Assembly: GCA_902493375.1 (NCBI GenBank)
Contig: CABUPH010000001.1
Location: 62,001 to 126,000, forward strand
Origin: an uncultured Collinsella sp.
Lineage (GTDB): Bacteria; Actinomycetota; Coriobacteriia; Coriobacteriales; Coriobacteriaceae
Direction of reading: 5' to 3'
DNA length: 64,000 nucleotides
Below the pieces are notes generated by a model. That model ran no database searches. It was not told the origin of the DNA and worked only from the letters and a program-made list of their open reading frames with translations. Below are positions 25,737 through 36,579 of the stretch, piece after piece (the first letter of the stretch is position 1; the number at the start of each line of letters is the position of its first letter). Position numbers and translations under genes: made by a program.

Positions 25737-27179
25737 TTAATGAGCGAGGCGGTAGAAATCCATCGACGCCACACCCTCGGCGTGCAGCTCCATCGCCAGA
25801 ACCGCCGGCGAATAGGTACGGCTCGTAAGTGCCGCCTCGCCACCATTGGCAAAAATCTCGACCATCGTAGTGTCCGAAAGCACGCGCAGGTCGCGAAGTT
25901 CGCCGAGCTCGATCGACCTCTGGTCGCGTCCATAGCCTTCGTCGCCCATATCGAGGGTAAGCATCCCGTCCGTATAACGCACAAAGACACCCTTGCGGAT
26001 TTCGAGCTCGATCATCTTGGCTCCCTCGCAGGAAACCACGACATCAAACAGGCGTCCCGGCTCCTCAACGGTCTCACCGCCTACAGCACGAACGCAATCG
26101 CCGCGCATCCTCTCAATCTCGTGCGCCGGCCACTGGCAGAGCTTGCCGCCGCGCATGCTCAGCTCTCTCGGCACCGTCAGCGCGCACTGCCACCCGCGCG
26201 CCACCGTCGGGCTTTCTGTCGTCGCATCGGGGCAACCCGACCATCCGATCATCAAACGCCGACCCGCAGCGTCCTCAAAGGACTGCGGGGCATAGAAATC
26301 AAAACCGGCATCAACCATCGGAGGCATGCCCTGGCCGACGATCTTAAAGCTCGGCGCCCCCCAATCGGCCTCGATGGAGAACCACACGCACTGATGCGGA
26401 TTGCGGTAACGCCAGCCATCGGCGGGCACGCCCTGCGGACAGCAAACGAGAATAAGCTCGCCATCGAGCTCAAACAGATCAGGACACTCCCACATAAAGC
26501 CAAACTTCTCGCCCAGCTCAATGCGCGTCGCATAGCCCCAGTCCTCTAGATCACGCGAGGTATAGACAAGCACGCACCCGCGATCGTCTTTCGTACGAGC
26601 GCCGAGAACCATGTAGTAGATACCGTCGTGTTCAAGGATCTTGGGGTCGCGCACGTGCGTACCGATATCGTCGGGGTAATCGACCGGCCCAACAGCTATG
26701 CGCCTCTCGCCCAATTCGTCGGGATTCTCGGCAACCATATGAATTTGGTTTTGCTCACGGCCCGTCAACACGTAGTCGTAATCATCACGGTCAAAATGCT
26801 TAACGTTGCCGGTATAGAAGTAGTGAATCTTGCCATCACGTACAAAGGCAGAACCAGAATACGCTCCACTCGAATCCAAATCGGAATCGGGGAACAGCAC
26901 GGGGCCGTGATTCTCGTACGTCACAAAATCCTTTGTCGTCAGATGGTTCCAAAGCACTGGACCGCCATGCGCAGCATCGAACGGATCGTATTGATGATAG
27001 ATGTGATACGTATCACCAATCTGAACCAAACCATTGGGGTCGTTGAGCCAGCCAAGCTCAGGCTCCACATGGAACAAAAGCCTATCGGGGTCGGATGCGA
27101 TGCGAGCCGCCGTCTCATCCTGTCCGGCACGCCACTGCTCATAGTCCGCGCGTGTCACCTTATTTTTTTGATTAAACAT
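25737..27179 (-). CDS. scrB: Sucrose-6-phosphate hydrolase (GH32)
   Basis: Hydrolyses sucrose 6-phosphate to glucose 6-phosphate and fructose. The GH32 nucleophile motif is intact: ELGWLNDPNG with Asp47. HVRDPKI supplies the transition-state Asp and MWECPDLFEL the acid/base Glu; MIGWSGCPD is also typical. 480 residues with the C-terminal beta-sandwich from about residue 330. It lies downstream of the PTS gene (gap 101 bases, containing an imperfect hairpin at 27200-27241), and the start has only a weak ribosome site. Regulation is probably through the LacI operators at 30210-30241. Confidence 0.9.
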   Translation of the reverse strand: MFNQKNKVTRADYEQWRAGQDETAARIASDPDRLLFHVEPELGWLNDPNGLVQIGDTYHIYHQYDPFDAAHGGPVLWNHLTTKDFVTYENHGPVLFPDSDLDSSGAYSGSAFVRDGKIHYFYTGNVKHFDRDDYDYVLTGREQNQIHMVAENPDELGERRIAVGPVDYPDDIGTHVRDPKILEHDGIYYMVLGARTKDDRGCVLVYTSRDLEDWGYATRIELGEKFGFMWECPDLFELDGELILVCCPQGVPADGWRYRNPHQCVWFSIEADWGAPSFKIVGQGMPPMVDAGFDFYAPQSFEDAAGRRLMIGWSGCPDATTESPTVARGWQCALTVPRELSMRGGKLCQWPAHEIERMRGDCVRAVGGETVEEPGRLFDVVVSCEGAKMIELEIRKGVFVRYTDGMLTLDMGDEGYGRDQRSIELGELRDLRVLSDTTMVEIFANGGEAALTSRTYSPAVLAMELHAEGVASMDFYRLAH

Positions 27180-27280
27180 CGCCGTTGACTTTCTCGTCTA
27201 TGGGAAAGGACGCTCGACTCACACGAGCCGAACGCCCTTCCCCAAATGGACTTATCCGCACATTACGCTGAACGGCTCAA

Positions 27281-28732
27281 CTAGAAGCTAACGTCGAAGC
27301 CAGCGCCAGCGCCCTCTTCATCGGTGGTCGGCACGCCCTTTGCCTTGTTGTAGGCAAAGATCAAGACGATCGGCACGATGAAGGCGATGAGATTGCCAGC
27401 CACATACCACACGAGCGTCTCGGGCGTGACGATGAGCAGGCCAAGCACGCCGGTCAGACCCTGACCGATAGCGCGCACCTCAAAGAGCTTTACGAAGGCA
27501 CCGCCGCAGCCTGCACCGATGCATGCGCAGATGAACGGAATGATCGAGTAGCGCATGTTTGCAGCGAAGATAGCGGGCTCGGAGATTCCGACCAGCGTCG
27601 GGATAAAGGACGACATGCAGATGTTGCGCTCTTTGGAATGCTTCTTGTGAATGAGGTACATGCCGATGGCGCCGCCGCCCTGGGCGATGATGGAAACCGA
27701 CCAGATTGCCTGGATGTAGTTGAAGCCAGTCGTGGCAACGAGGTTTGCCTCGATACCCTGGATGAACTGATGCGTACCGGTAACGACGAGCGGCTGCAGG
27801 AATGCGGCAAAGACAAAGGCACCGAAGACGCCCATCCTGTTGTACAGGATATCGATTACGCCGGCGAGGACGTCGCCGATTAGGTTACCGAGCGGGCCGA
27901 ACACGGTGAACAGGGCGACGTTAGCAAGAATCAGGGTAACGGTCGGAACAAAGACGAACGAAACGACCTCGGGAATGTACTTCTGGGCAATCTTCTCGAC
28001 CTTGGCCATAAACCAGGCAGTCAGGATTGCAGGGAACACGCCGCCCTGGAAAGCAACCATGGGAATGGAGAGCGGACCAAAGTTCCAGTACTCAGCACCC
28101 GTCGGGTCCATAACGAACGTGTTGCGGTTCATAAGGCTCGGGTGAACCATGACGATACCGACGAGGATGCCCAGAATCGGGTTACCGCCAAAACGCTTCA
28201 CCGCGCTGTACATAACCAGGACAGGCAGGTAGTCAAACGTGGTGGCGATAATGGCAAAGAAGCTTGCGAGGTTCTTGAGGAACTCGCTGTGATCGGCAAG
28301 GCTGCCCTCCATGCCAAAGAGGCCGTTGGCAACGATCAGCGACTTAAGGCCGATGATGATAGCGGCGCCGACGAAGGCGGGAATGATGGGGATAAAGATG
28401 TCCGAGAATACCTTGAGGACCGAGAAGAACTTGCCCTTCTTGTCCGCCTCGGCGCCCTTGACCTCGGAAGCGCTGATCTCCTTAACGCCCGTCAGAGCCA
28501 TAAACTCGTCGTAGACCTTGTTGACGGTACCGGTACCGAAGATGATCATGAGCTGGCCGCTGTTGTACAGCACGCCCTTGACGCCATCGATGTTCTCGAG
28601 CTCGGCCTTGTTGTACTTGCTCGTATCCTTGAGCACCAGACGCAGACGCGTAACGCAATGCGTGGCGCCCTCGATGTTCTCCAAACCGCCGACGTTATCG
28701 ACGACTTGCTGAGACACTACTTTGTAGTCCAT
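27281..28732 (-). CDS. PTS transporter EIIBC, sucrose/beta-glucoside type
   Basis: Residues ~1-85 are an EIIB domain with the phosphorylated Cys26 in GATHCVTRLR. Residues ~105-470 are an EIIC domain of the glucose-sucrose superfamily with about ten helices and GTHQFIQGIEANLV near the sugar site. No EIIA domain is fused, so phosphate must come from a separate IIA (Crr-like). The start at 28732 sits after GGAGAGGA; the ATG 12 bases earlier overlaps that site. It is flanked by two GH32 genes on the same strand, so sucrose or another fructoside is the likely substrate. Confidence 0.88.
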   Translation of the reverse strand: MDYKVVSQQVVDNVGGLENIEGATHCVTRLRLVLKDTSKYNKAELENIDGVKGVLYNSGQLMIIFGTGTVNKVYDEFMALTGVKEISASEVKGAEADKKGKFFSVLKVFSDIFIPIIPAFVGAAIIIGLKSLIVANGLFGMEGSLADHSEFLKNLASFFAIIATTFDYLPVLVMYSAVKRFGGNPILGILVGIVMVHPSLMNRNTFVMDPTGAEYWNFGPLSIPMVAFQGGVFPAILTAWFMAKVEKIAQKYIPEVVSFVFVPTVTLILANVALFTVFGPLGNLIGDVLAGVIDILYNRMGVFGAFVFAAFLQPLVVTGTHQFIQGIEANLVATTGFNYIQAIWSVSIIAQGGGAIGMYLIHKKHSKERNICMSSFIPTLVGISEPAIFAANMRYSIIPFICACIGAGCGGAFVKLFEVRAIGQGLTGVLGLLIVTPETLVWYVAGNLIAFIVPIVLIFAYNKAKGVPTTDEEGAGAGFDVSF

Positions 28733-28777
28733 GTTCCTCTCCATTCCTTTACGAAATCATAAGACGTTTTGATGCCA

Positions 28778-30160
28778 TTACAGAGACGCGATCGTTGCAT
28801 TTGCGCACTTGAGCGTACCGTCGGTGACCGTCAGCGCCACACCCTGGCCCTGCTTATTGCAGAAGCGCGCGTTAAGCGCAACATCATCGACAAAGATGGT
28901 CGCGATATCGTCGTCAACGACCAGGCGCACATGATGAGTGCCCTGGCCCTTAAAGAACAACGGACGCTCGAGGCCCATGTTGTTGACCTGGAACCACGGA
29001 TACTGGGGGGCCGCCGTAAACTCGAGCTTGCCCTCACGCAGGTTGGCGCGGAACTCATAGGCAAGACCGGACTCGGCGTCCTCGGCAAGCTTCACCGAGA
29101 AGCCGGCAGCGTCACCGGCGAGCTCGATGTCGGCGTCGAGCATATAGGTGGAACCGGCATCCGCGGCGAGCACCTGCTCGACCTTGCCCGACTCGCAGGA
29201 AAGCTCAAAGGCCTCGACTGCCTTAGCCTCGCCAAAGGCGCCAAGCATGCTGTCGGGGAGTTTGGTGCCGAGCGTTCCGTCGGCACGCTGAACGATCTCG
29301 AGAGGCATAAAGGTGCCACCCCACAGGTAAGAGCTGGGGTCGCCGCCCTCGTCACGCGTAGGAACCCAACCAAAGAGAACGCGGCGCTCGCCGTCAAATG
29401 CGGTACGCGCGGCATAGTACGCGCGGCCATCGAAGGAATCGTCCGCAGGAGTGATCCAAGGACCGTTGATGGAGCGAGACATGCGATAACGGGTCTTGTT
29501 GCCATCACTGTACTCGGAGAACACCAGATACCACCAGTCGCCCATCTTAAAGAGATCAGGCATCTCGAACATGGTGTACAGGCCCGGATTCCACCAGTCG
29601 CCCTGGAACTCCCAGGTATCCAGGTCCTTGGAGGTGAACTTGACCAGACGACCGGTCATCAGACGCTTGTCCTCGCCCACACGCGTGCCGAGGATGAGCA
29701 TGTACTCTTCGTTCTCCTCATCCCAAAGCACAAAGGGATCGCGCCAGTTGCGGTCATCGTAACCCTCCTGGGGCGGAAGCAGCGTCTCGGCGATGTTCTT
29801 CTCCCACTTGACGGCGTCGTCACTCGTTGCGTGAAGAAGAACCTGCTTCATCAAGCGTGCCTTGACCTTATCGCGATTGCAACCAGTGTAGAGCGCATGG
29901 TACTTGTCGCCCACCTTAAACACCGTGCCGGCATAAACATACTGGTCGACTTCCTCGTCGCCGCCACGCTCAAGGCTCTCGCCAAAGTCTTTGTAATTGA
30001 CGAAGTCCTTGGTTGTCGCGAGTGCCCAGCCAAACGGCTCTCCGAAAGGTCCGGGGTTTCGCGTGTCACGCTGATGATAGAGATAGAACGTGCCGTCCTC
30101 GCCGTACGGCATGATGTCGCCTACCCAAATTCCCTCAGGCTGGTAATACACCTTGTGCAT
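28778..30160 (-). CDS. GH32-like glycosidase, divergent at the nucleophile motif
   Basis: 460 residues with a five-bladed propeller and a C-terminal lectin-like sandwich (~300-460). The usual WxNDPNG is replaced by GIWVGDIMPYGEDG, which keeps an Asp at the expected position. NWRDPFVLWD and MFEMPDLF correspond to the RDP and ECP motifs. All three acidic catalytic positions therefore seem to be kept, but the substrate pocket differs from invertase. The ATG follows AAAGGAAG and is first behind a LacI-regulated promoter. It may act on a different fructoside than scrB. Confidence 0.8.
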   Translation of the reverse strand: MHKVYYQPEGIWVGDIMPYGEDGTFYLYHQRDTRNPGPFGEPFGWALATTKDFVNYKDFGESLERGGDEEVDQYVYAGTVFKVGDKYHALYTGCNRDKVKARLMKQVLLHATSDDAVKWEKNIAETLLPPQEGYDDRNWRDPFVLWDEENEEYMLILGTRVGEDKRLMTGRLVKFTSKDLDTWEFQGDWWNPGLYTMFEMPDLFKMGDWWYLVFSEYSDGNKTRYRMSRSINGPWITPADDSFDGRAYYAARTAFDGERRVLFGWVPTRDEGGDPSSYLWGGTFMPLEIVQRADGTLGTKLPDSMLGAFGEAKAVEAFELSCESGKVEQVLAADAGSTYMLDADIELAGDAAGFSVKLAEDAESGLAYEFRANLREGKLEFTAAPQYPWFQVNNMGLERPLFFKGQGTHHVRLVVDDDIATIFVDDVALNARFCNKQGQGVALTVTDGTLKCANATIASL

Positions 30161-30203
30161 CCGAGACTTCCTTTCTCACGAGATACTAACTCGGTACAAC
30201 TGC

Positions 30204-30241
30204 AAGATATGTCAATCGTTTTCATATGTCAAACGTTTTCA
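30204..30241 (-). promoter_or_regulatory. Sucrose operon promoter overlapped by two LacI-type operators
   Basis: On the minus strand TTGACA (complement of 30227-30232) and TATCTT (complement of 30204-30209) are 17 bases apart. On the plus strand two 15-mers, TGTCAATCGTTTTCA (30210-30224) and TGTCAAACGTTTTCA (30227-30241), repeat with a 17-bp period and have the central CG of LacI-family operators. They cover the -35 and the spacer, so repression by blocking polymerase is expected. A weaker site lies at 30274-30288. Confidence 0.75.
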
Positions 30242-30344
30242 CACCAATACGTCTTTTCGCAGTTCCAGTCGTCGGCAAACGGTTGACATATGCCGGCGAA
30301 CGGTCATCAGAGGTGTTTGAGGAATTCTTTTGGCGCTGGATGAA

Positions 30345-31355
30345 CTACGCGGTTTTACCCTCAATGAGTTCAACGGGGAGCTTGATATTCGATTCGGGCT
30401 TTTCGCCGTTAACAAGAGCGACGATGGATTGCGCCGCGAGCTCACCGATGCGATCGATATCTTGGCGTACGGTTGTTAAGTCAGGCATAAACGTCATAGT
30501 GCGGCGGGCACCATCCGCGCCCACGACCTTAATATCGCCCGGAGCGCTCAAGCCGCGCTGCTTCATCACGTTAAGACAGATAGCCGCCATCGTGTCGTCT
30601 CCCGCAAAGATGCCGTCAATATCGGGGTTCTCATCGAGGATCTTCGCAACGACCGCGCTCTTTTCGTCGTCGGGCTTAACGAACTCGACCTCACGGACAA
30701 GCGCGGGCAAACCGGCCTGCTCAACAACATCGAGGTAGGCATCGGTACGCTTATTGGCAGGCATGCGCATGCGGCTATTGCTGCGCAGGCACAGGATGCG
30801 TGAACATCCGTCATCGATCAGGCGACGCGTGGCAAGTTCGCCGATGCTATAGCTGTCGCTCGCAATCTGAACAGAGGCTTCGCCAAGGTCGCAGTCGATA
30901 CCAACCAGACTCAAGCCCATCTCGGCATACGCCTCGGCACCGATATTAAGCGAGTTGACGATGACGCCATCAACCATATTGCGTCGAAGCATGTCGATAT
31001 AAGAGCGCTCAAGCTCGGGTCGATTGGCGCTATTGCACAGCAGCATCTTAAAACCGTTTTCGGCCAGGGTATGCTCAATGACTTGAACCACTTGGGCATG
31101 AAACGGACTGCTGACATAGGGGACGATCATACCGATAAGATTCAGGCGACCGTTGAGCATGGCACGGGCGATATCGTTGGGCGTATAGTTGATGCGCTTC
31201 ATCGCGGCATGGACCTTATCGCGGGTCTCTTGGCTAATATAGCCACGATTATTAAGCACACGAGATACCGTAGTAGGCGAAACCCCCGCCACCGCTGCAA
31301 CTTCCTTGATGCCAGGCTTAGCCGTATCCTTAGAACGAGCACTCTCGCGAGCCAT
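30345..31355 (-). CDS. LacI-family regulator of the sucrose/fructoside locus
   Basis: 336 residues: an HTH at ~8-30 (IKEVAAVAGVSPTTVSRVLNNRG) with the hinge near 50-60, then a periplasmic-binding-like sensor domain (SYIDMLRRNMVDGVIVN, FAGDDTMAAICLNVM, KVVGADG). I start at ATG 31355 because GGGGGAGGG precedes it; an ATG seven codons upstream is in frame. It lies upstream of the GH32-PTS-scrB genes on the same strand, and a matching operator overlaps its own promoter region (31376-31390), so autoregulation is likely. The effector is probably fructose, sucrose or their phosphates. Confidence 0.88.
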   Translation of the reverse strand: MARESARSKDTAKPGIKEVAAVAGVSPTTVSRVLNNRGYISQETRDKVHAAMKRINYTPNDIARAMLNGRLNLIGMIVPYVSSPFHAQVVQVIEHTLAENGFKMLLCNSANRPELERSYIDMLRRNMVDGVIVNSLNIGAEAYAEMGLSLVGIDCDLGEASVQIASDSYSIGELATRRLIDDGCSRILCLRSNSRMRMPANKRTDAYLDVVEQAGLPALVREVEFVKPDDEKSAVVAKILDENPDIDGIFAGDDTMAAICLNVMKQRGLSAPGDIKVVGADGARRTMTFMPDLTTVRQDIDRIGELAAQSIVALVNGEKPESNIKLPVELIEGKTA

Positions 31356-31375
31356 AGCACCCTCCCCCATCAACA

Positions 31376-31390
31376 TGTCATACGTTTACA
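31376..31390. promoter_or_regulatory. LacI-type operator upstream of the sucrose regulator
   Basis: TGTCATACGTTTACA matches the two operators at 30210-30241 (consensus TGTCA-W-N-CGTTTWCA). It lies 21 bases before the lacI-type start codon. Confidence 0.65.
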
Positions 31391-31512
31391 TACGAACAAA
31401 GCATACCCCAACAAGAGCGGGAAGACGGTAACAGCACAAGTAAGTAAACGACTCATCCAAATAATTAGGAGAGTTCCGCCTAAAGGGTAACTACACAGGA
31501 CCCAGCCAGGGC

Positions 31513-31626
31513 TGTTTGGGCTACCTCCCAAAACATTCCGCAGGACGCAAAGAGGCTCGCCGCACAAAGTGCGCAGCGAGCCTCTTTGCATGTCCGAGGA
31601 CGTTTTGGGAAATAACCCAAAACCGG
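31513..31626. repeat. Family A palindrome, copy A4
   Basis: Outer arms are less perfect than in the other copies (CCCAAAAC with GTTTTGGG, then TTTGGG with CCCAAA). In the minus direction the internal motifs CGTCCTCG and CTGCGGA, the GGAC/GTCC step and an inner GCAAAGAGGC stem with apical CACAAAGTG are all present. It begins about 30 bases past the stop of the glycyl-radical protein gene. Confidence 0.8.
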
Positions 31627-31655
31627 CCCCAGTAATCCTACAGGAGTTGAACCCT

Positions 31656-31907
31656 TTAGAACTTGTCGTGGAAGGTACGCGAAATGACCTCGTCCTGCTG
31701 CTCCTTGGTGAGCGTGTGGAAGTTCACGGCATAGCCGGAAACGCGGATGGTCAGCTGCGGATACTTCTCGGGGTGAGCCTGAGCGTCGAGCAGCGTCTCA
31801 CGGTTGAAGACGTTGATGTTCAGGTGGTGGCCACCCTTCTCGGCGTAAGCGTCGAGCATGTGGACCAGGTTATCGGCCTGAGTCTCGGAAACTTCAGAAA
31901 CCTTCAT
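31656..31907 (-). CDS. Separate glycyl-radical domain of pyruvate formate-lyase (GrcA-like)
   Basis: 83 residues equivalent to the C-terminal ~70 residues of E. coli PflB. HLNINVFNRETLLDAQAHPEKYPQ leads into the radical loop RVSGYAVNF with Gly58, then LTKEQQDEVISRTF. It starts at ATG 31907 after AAGGAGAC. The long PFL protein encoded just upstream ends before this region, so this polypeptide must supply the radical glycine in trans. Unlike E. coli GrcA/YfiD, which is a spare part for an intact PFL, this one seems to be obligatory. Two hairpins in the 85-base gap may set its expression apart from the long subunit. Confidence 0.88.
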   Translation of the reverse strand: MKVSEVSETQADNLVHMLDAYAEKGGHHLNINVFNRETLLDAQAHPEKYPQLTIRVSGYAVNFHTLTKEQQDEVISRTFHDKF

Positions 31908-31930
31908 AATGTGTCTCCTTCGATTAATAG

Positions 31931-31991
31931 GCGCCGGCCGAAACCGGCGCACTAATCAGTAATCGTTATTGTTAGTATAGCACTAACAATA
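31931..31991 (-). terminator. Two hairpins between the PFL catalytic and glycyl-radical genes
   Basis: TATTGTTAGT/ACTAACAATA (31967-31976, 31982-31991) starts right after the pflB stop. GCGCCGG/CCGGCGC (31931-31937, 31944-31950) comes next on the minus strand. Neither has a strong U-run, so they may act as partial terminators or mRNA stabilisers. Confidence 0.5.
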
Positions 31992-31992
31992 G

Positions 31993-34044
<2,052 letters not shown>

Positions 34045-34164
34045 TGTGTAACCACGCTCCTAGTTACGTGTAATGCGGCGCTCTCTCACACCGCTGCTTA
34101 TTGAATTCTTGAATGTTCGGCTTGCACTACCGGCTTCTTCCGTTCTTCACCACACGTTGGTGTA

Positions 34165-34180
34165 GGGAAAACGTTTATCC
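34165..34180. promoter_or_regulatory. LacI/CcpA-like palindrome upstream of pflB
   Basis: GGGAAAACGTTTATCC shares the AAACGTTTTC core (on the other strand) with the sucrose operators. It is 120 bases before the pflB start. The remaining 34045-34424 gap is AT-rich with no ORF that I would call. Confidence 0.45.
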
Positions 34181-34424
34181 ACCTTGGAACTACAACCCAA
34201 AACCCAAGATTTCACCCGTTTGAGAAGGATAACATAGCGACCCTCTCCATCTGGGCTGTTATATGTTTCTTTTTTTATATCATAATGGCGTTTTTTACAA
34301 ACCCGCAGGAAATGCGAGCGCGAACAACTACCGTTCACCGATTTCTTTGGTATTTTTCCTTGCCTTTGTACGACGTTCACTCTAGCTGTTATGTCAGCTT
34401 TATCAGGGTAAAGTACCCCAGAGA

Positions 34425-34472
34425 CCCTTCAGAAACTGAAGGGCGGCCACGGGATTTCCCCCGGGGCCGCCC
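34425..34472 (-). terminator. Double hairpin terminator of the permease gene
   Basis: GGGCGGCC/GGCCGCCC (34441-34448, 34465-34472) abuts CCCTTCAG/CTGAAGGG (34425-34432, 34436-34443). It lies 40 bases past the stop of the minus-strand permease gene. Confidence 0.6.
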
Positions 34473-34513
34473 TATGGCGTGGCTAGTTATTTAGCTTTGA
34501 TTGCCGTTTGGCA

Positions 34514-35530
34514 TTAGGCGGCTGCGGAAGCCTTGTCGGTCGTTGCCTTGCTGTTGCTCTGCTGGCCCTCAAAATGCTTGTAGCACCAGCTGGTGACCAG
34601 CGGGGTCAATATAGCCGTCACGATTGCGCAGGCAGCAACCTGTGCCGTAGCCGTCGCGAGCACGGCGCCACCGTACATGGCCCCGTTGACGCTTGCCATG
34701 GCAGCAGGCGTAGCCACATTGGCTCCGGCGCAGCTCGAAATGGCCGCACCTGCGACACCCGTGCCGCCCGTGAGCTTGTCGACCGCGATGACGGGAATTG
34801 CAAAGATCACCGAGCAGATCACGCCGAGCAGAATACCGGGAAGACCGCCATTAATGAGCTGGCCAAAGGTCATGGTCGAGCCCATGGCAAAGAAGACGAG
34901 CACGATGACGGCGGAAAGTGCCGGTGCCATCATCTTCTTAAAGCTGGGGAAGACGTTGCCCAGAATAATGCCGACGACGATCGGCAGGATGGCACCCACG
35001 AGCGACCAGCCGATCGGAGCCTGGCCGGCAGCGCCGAGCACGATCATCGTGACCGGAGGGCCGACAACGAGCGTGGTGATTGCGACAGCGCCACGCTCGG
35101 CCTCATTGCCCATGGTGCCCATCAGACCAGCGTACATAGCGTTGTTGGCGCCGGTGCAAGCCGCCAGCATCACCATGGCAGAGATGCCAAACAGGTTGTC
35201 GTTGAACACATAAAGGATGAGCAGCGACACGGCAACGACCACGATTTGCTTGACGGCGATGATGATGGCACCGCGGGCAGCGGCGGCAGGAGCACTCTTA
35301 AACGAAATCGTCGTACCGACGATAAGCAAAAAAGCGCCCACGAGCGGGCCTGCACCCTGCTGGGTCATGCCAAGCGTAAAGCTGCCGAGCGTTTTGAACA
35401 GATCGGGGAATAGCGTGTTGAGCAGGCAGCCCAGCAGAAGCGGCACCAAAATATTGGCACCCGGGATGGAGGACATCTTAAAGAACGGCTCCTTTGCCGC
35501 CGGCGCCTCCACCACAGTCGATTCACTCAT
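34514..35530 (-). CDS. 2-keto-3-deoxygluconate permease (KdgT family)
   Basis: 338 residues with about ten hydrophobic helices. IPGANILVPLLLGCLLNTLFPDLFKTLG near the start and the acid-free SSCAGANVATPAAMA repeat near the end are typical of KdgT, a proton symporter for 2-keto-3-deoxygluconate. It has AAAAGGAGA before the ATG. The short-chain dehydrogenase upstream on the same strand is of the 2-deoxygluconate/ketoacyl reductase type, so a uronate or sugar-acid pathway is plausible, but no KdgK or KdgA is present. A hairpin separates the two genes. Confidence 0.82.
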   Translation of the reverse strand: MSESTVVEAPAAKEPFFKMSSIPGANILVPLLLGCLLNTLFPDLFKTLGSFTLGMTQQGAGPLVGAFLLIVGTTISFKSAPAAAARGAIIIAVKQIVVVAVSLLILYVFNDNLFGISAMVMLAACTGANNAMYAGLMGTMGNEAERGAVAITTLVVGPPVTMIVLGAAGQAPIGWSLVGAILPIVVGIILGNVFPSFKKMMAPALSAVIVLVFFAMGSTMTFGQLINGGLPGILLGVICSVIFAIPVIAVDKLTGGTGVAGAAISSCAGANVATPAAMASVNGAMYGGAVLATATAQVAACAIVTAILTPLVTSWCYKHFEGQQSNSKATTDKASAAA

Positions 35531-35587
35531 TTATATCTCCTTTTGATGCGTGTGGCACGCGGTCGCACGCTCCTGTGCCAGAAAGAA

Positions 35588-35619
35588 GGCGACGGTCCCG
35601 AGTCGCAGGAGCCGTCGCC
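35588..35619 (-). terminator. Terminator between SDR and permease genes
   Basis: GGCGACGG and CCGTCGCC with a 16-base loop; on the minus strand TTCTTTC follows. The permease may need its own promoter or read-through. Confidence 0.65.
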
Positions 35620-35638
35620 GAATTAACGTCGCGGGGTA

Positions 35639-36388
35639 TTACCCGTCCAGAACGATGCCACCGTCGCAGTCACCGATCTCGCCGTTCACGAAGCTGGCGA
35701 GGTCGGAGGCAAAGAAGAGCACCATCTGCGCAGGCTCGCTGGCCTGGGCGGCACGGCCCAGAGGAATACCGTTGATGATGCGCTGAGAGTTCTCGTCAGA
35801 GAGAATCGAGGTCATATCGGTCAACGTGAGCGACGGGCACACAGCGTTGCAGCGAACGCCGAACCTACCGCCCTCCTTGGCGACTGCCTTGGTTAGACCG
35901 TTAACACCGGCCTTGGAGCTCGCGTAAGCCGCGGTGCCGAGCAGGCCGCCGCCGATCTTGCCAGCAACAGAGCTCACGTTGACGATAGTGCCGGCATGGG
36001 CAGCCTTAAAGTGCGGGTACACGGCGTTCATCATGGTAAAGGTGCCGTTGAGGTTGATGTCGATGGTACGGCGCCACTCGGTGTCGTCGATCTCGTCGAA
36101 CTTCTTGGTGCTGATGACGCCAGCGCAGTTGATCAGGATATTGGTTTGCGGCAGGTCTGCGAAAATCTGTTCGACGGTCTCGCGCGCCTTGGGCGCATCA
36201 GCGACATCGAGCTGATAAAACTTGTTGCCCTCGCCAAGCTCGGCCACAGCGGCCTCGCCCTTAGCAGCGTTCCTTGCGATGAGCGCGACATGTCCGCCGC
36301 CCGCGACGATGCCCTTGGCGATCTCGAAGCCAATGCCCTGAGTGCCGCCCGTGACAATCGCGGTCTTGCCCGTGAAGTCAAATGCCAT
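35639..36388 (-). CDS. Short-chain dehydrogenase/reductase (KduD/FabG-like)
   Basis: 249 residues with the cofactor loop TGGTQGIGFEIA, NNAG-equivalent NCAG, catalytic Ser (VSSVAG), and Tyr-x3-Lys in YASSKAG. The C-terminus DGGIVLDG is typical of classical SDRs. The start is ATG 36388 after GGGGGATGGAG; the longer open frame is unlike the family. By neighbourhood with a KdgT-type permease it may be a 2-deoxy-D-gluconate 3-dehydrogenase (KduD) or related sugar-acid oxidoreductase. A FabG-like reductase cannot be excluded. Confidence 0.8.
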   Translation of the reverse strand: MAFDFTGKTAIVTGGTQGIGFEIAKGIVAGGGHVALIARNAAKGEAAVAELGEGNKFYQLDVADAPKARETVEQIFADLPQTNILINCAGVISTKKFDEIDDTEWRRTIDINLNGTFTMMNAVYPHFKAAHAGTIVNVSSVAGKIGGGLLGTAAYASSKAGVNGLTKAVAKEGGRFGVRCNAVCPSLTLTDMTSILSDENSQRIINGIPLGRAAQASEPAQMVLFFASDLASFVNGEIGDCDGGIVLDG

Positions 36389-36579
36389 GACTCCATCCCC
36401 CTTTATATAAGGTGTCTCCTCGCGGGAAGTTGGAGCATCGCACGTGGCGATTATATGAGTCCCAGTCGTCATGGTGGTGACAACCCCTCGCCTAACCGCG
36501 TGCATGATAGTTCTTTGAAACGCTGCAATTCTTGAATGATTTTAATTCTTTATGCGTTCTTTATATTGCCTAGCAACCA

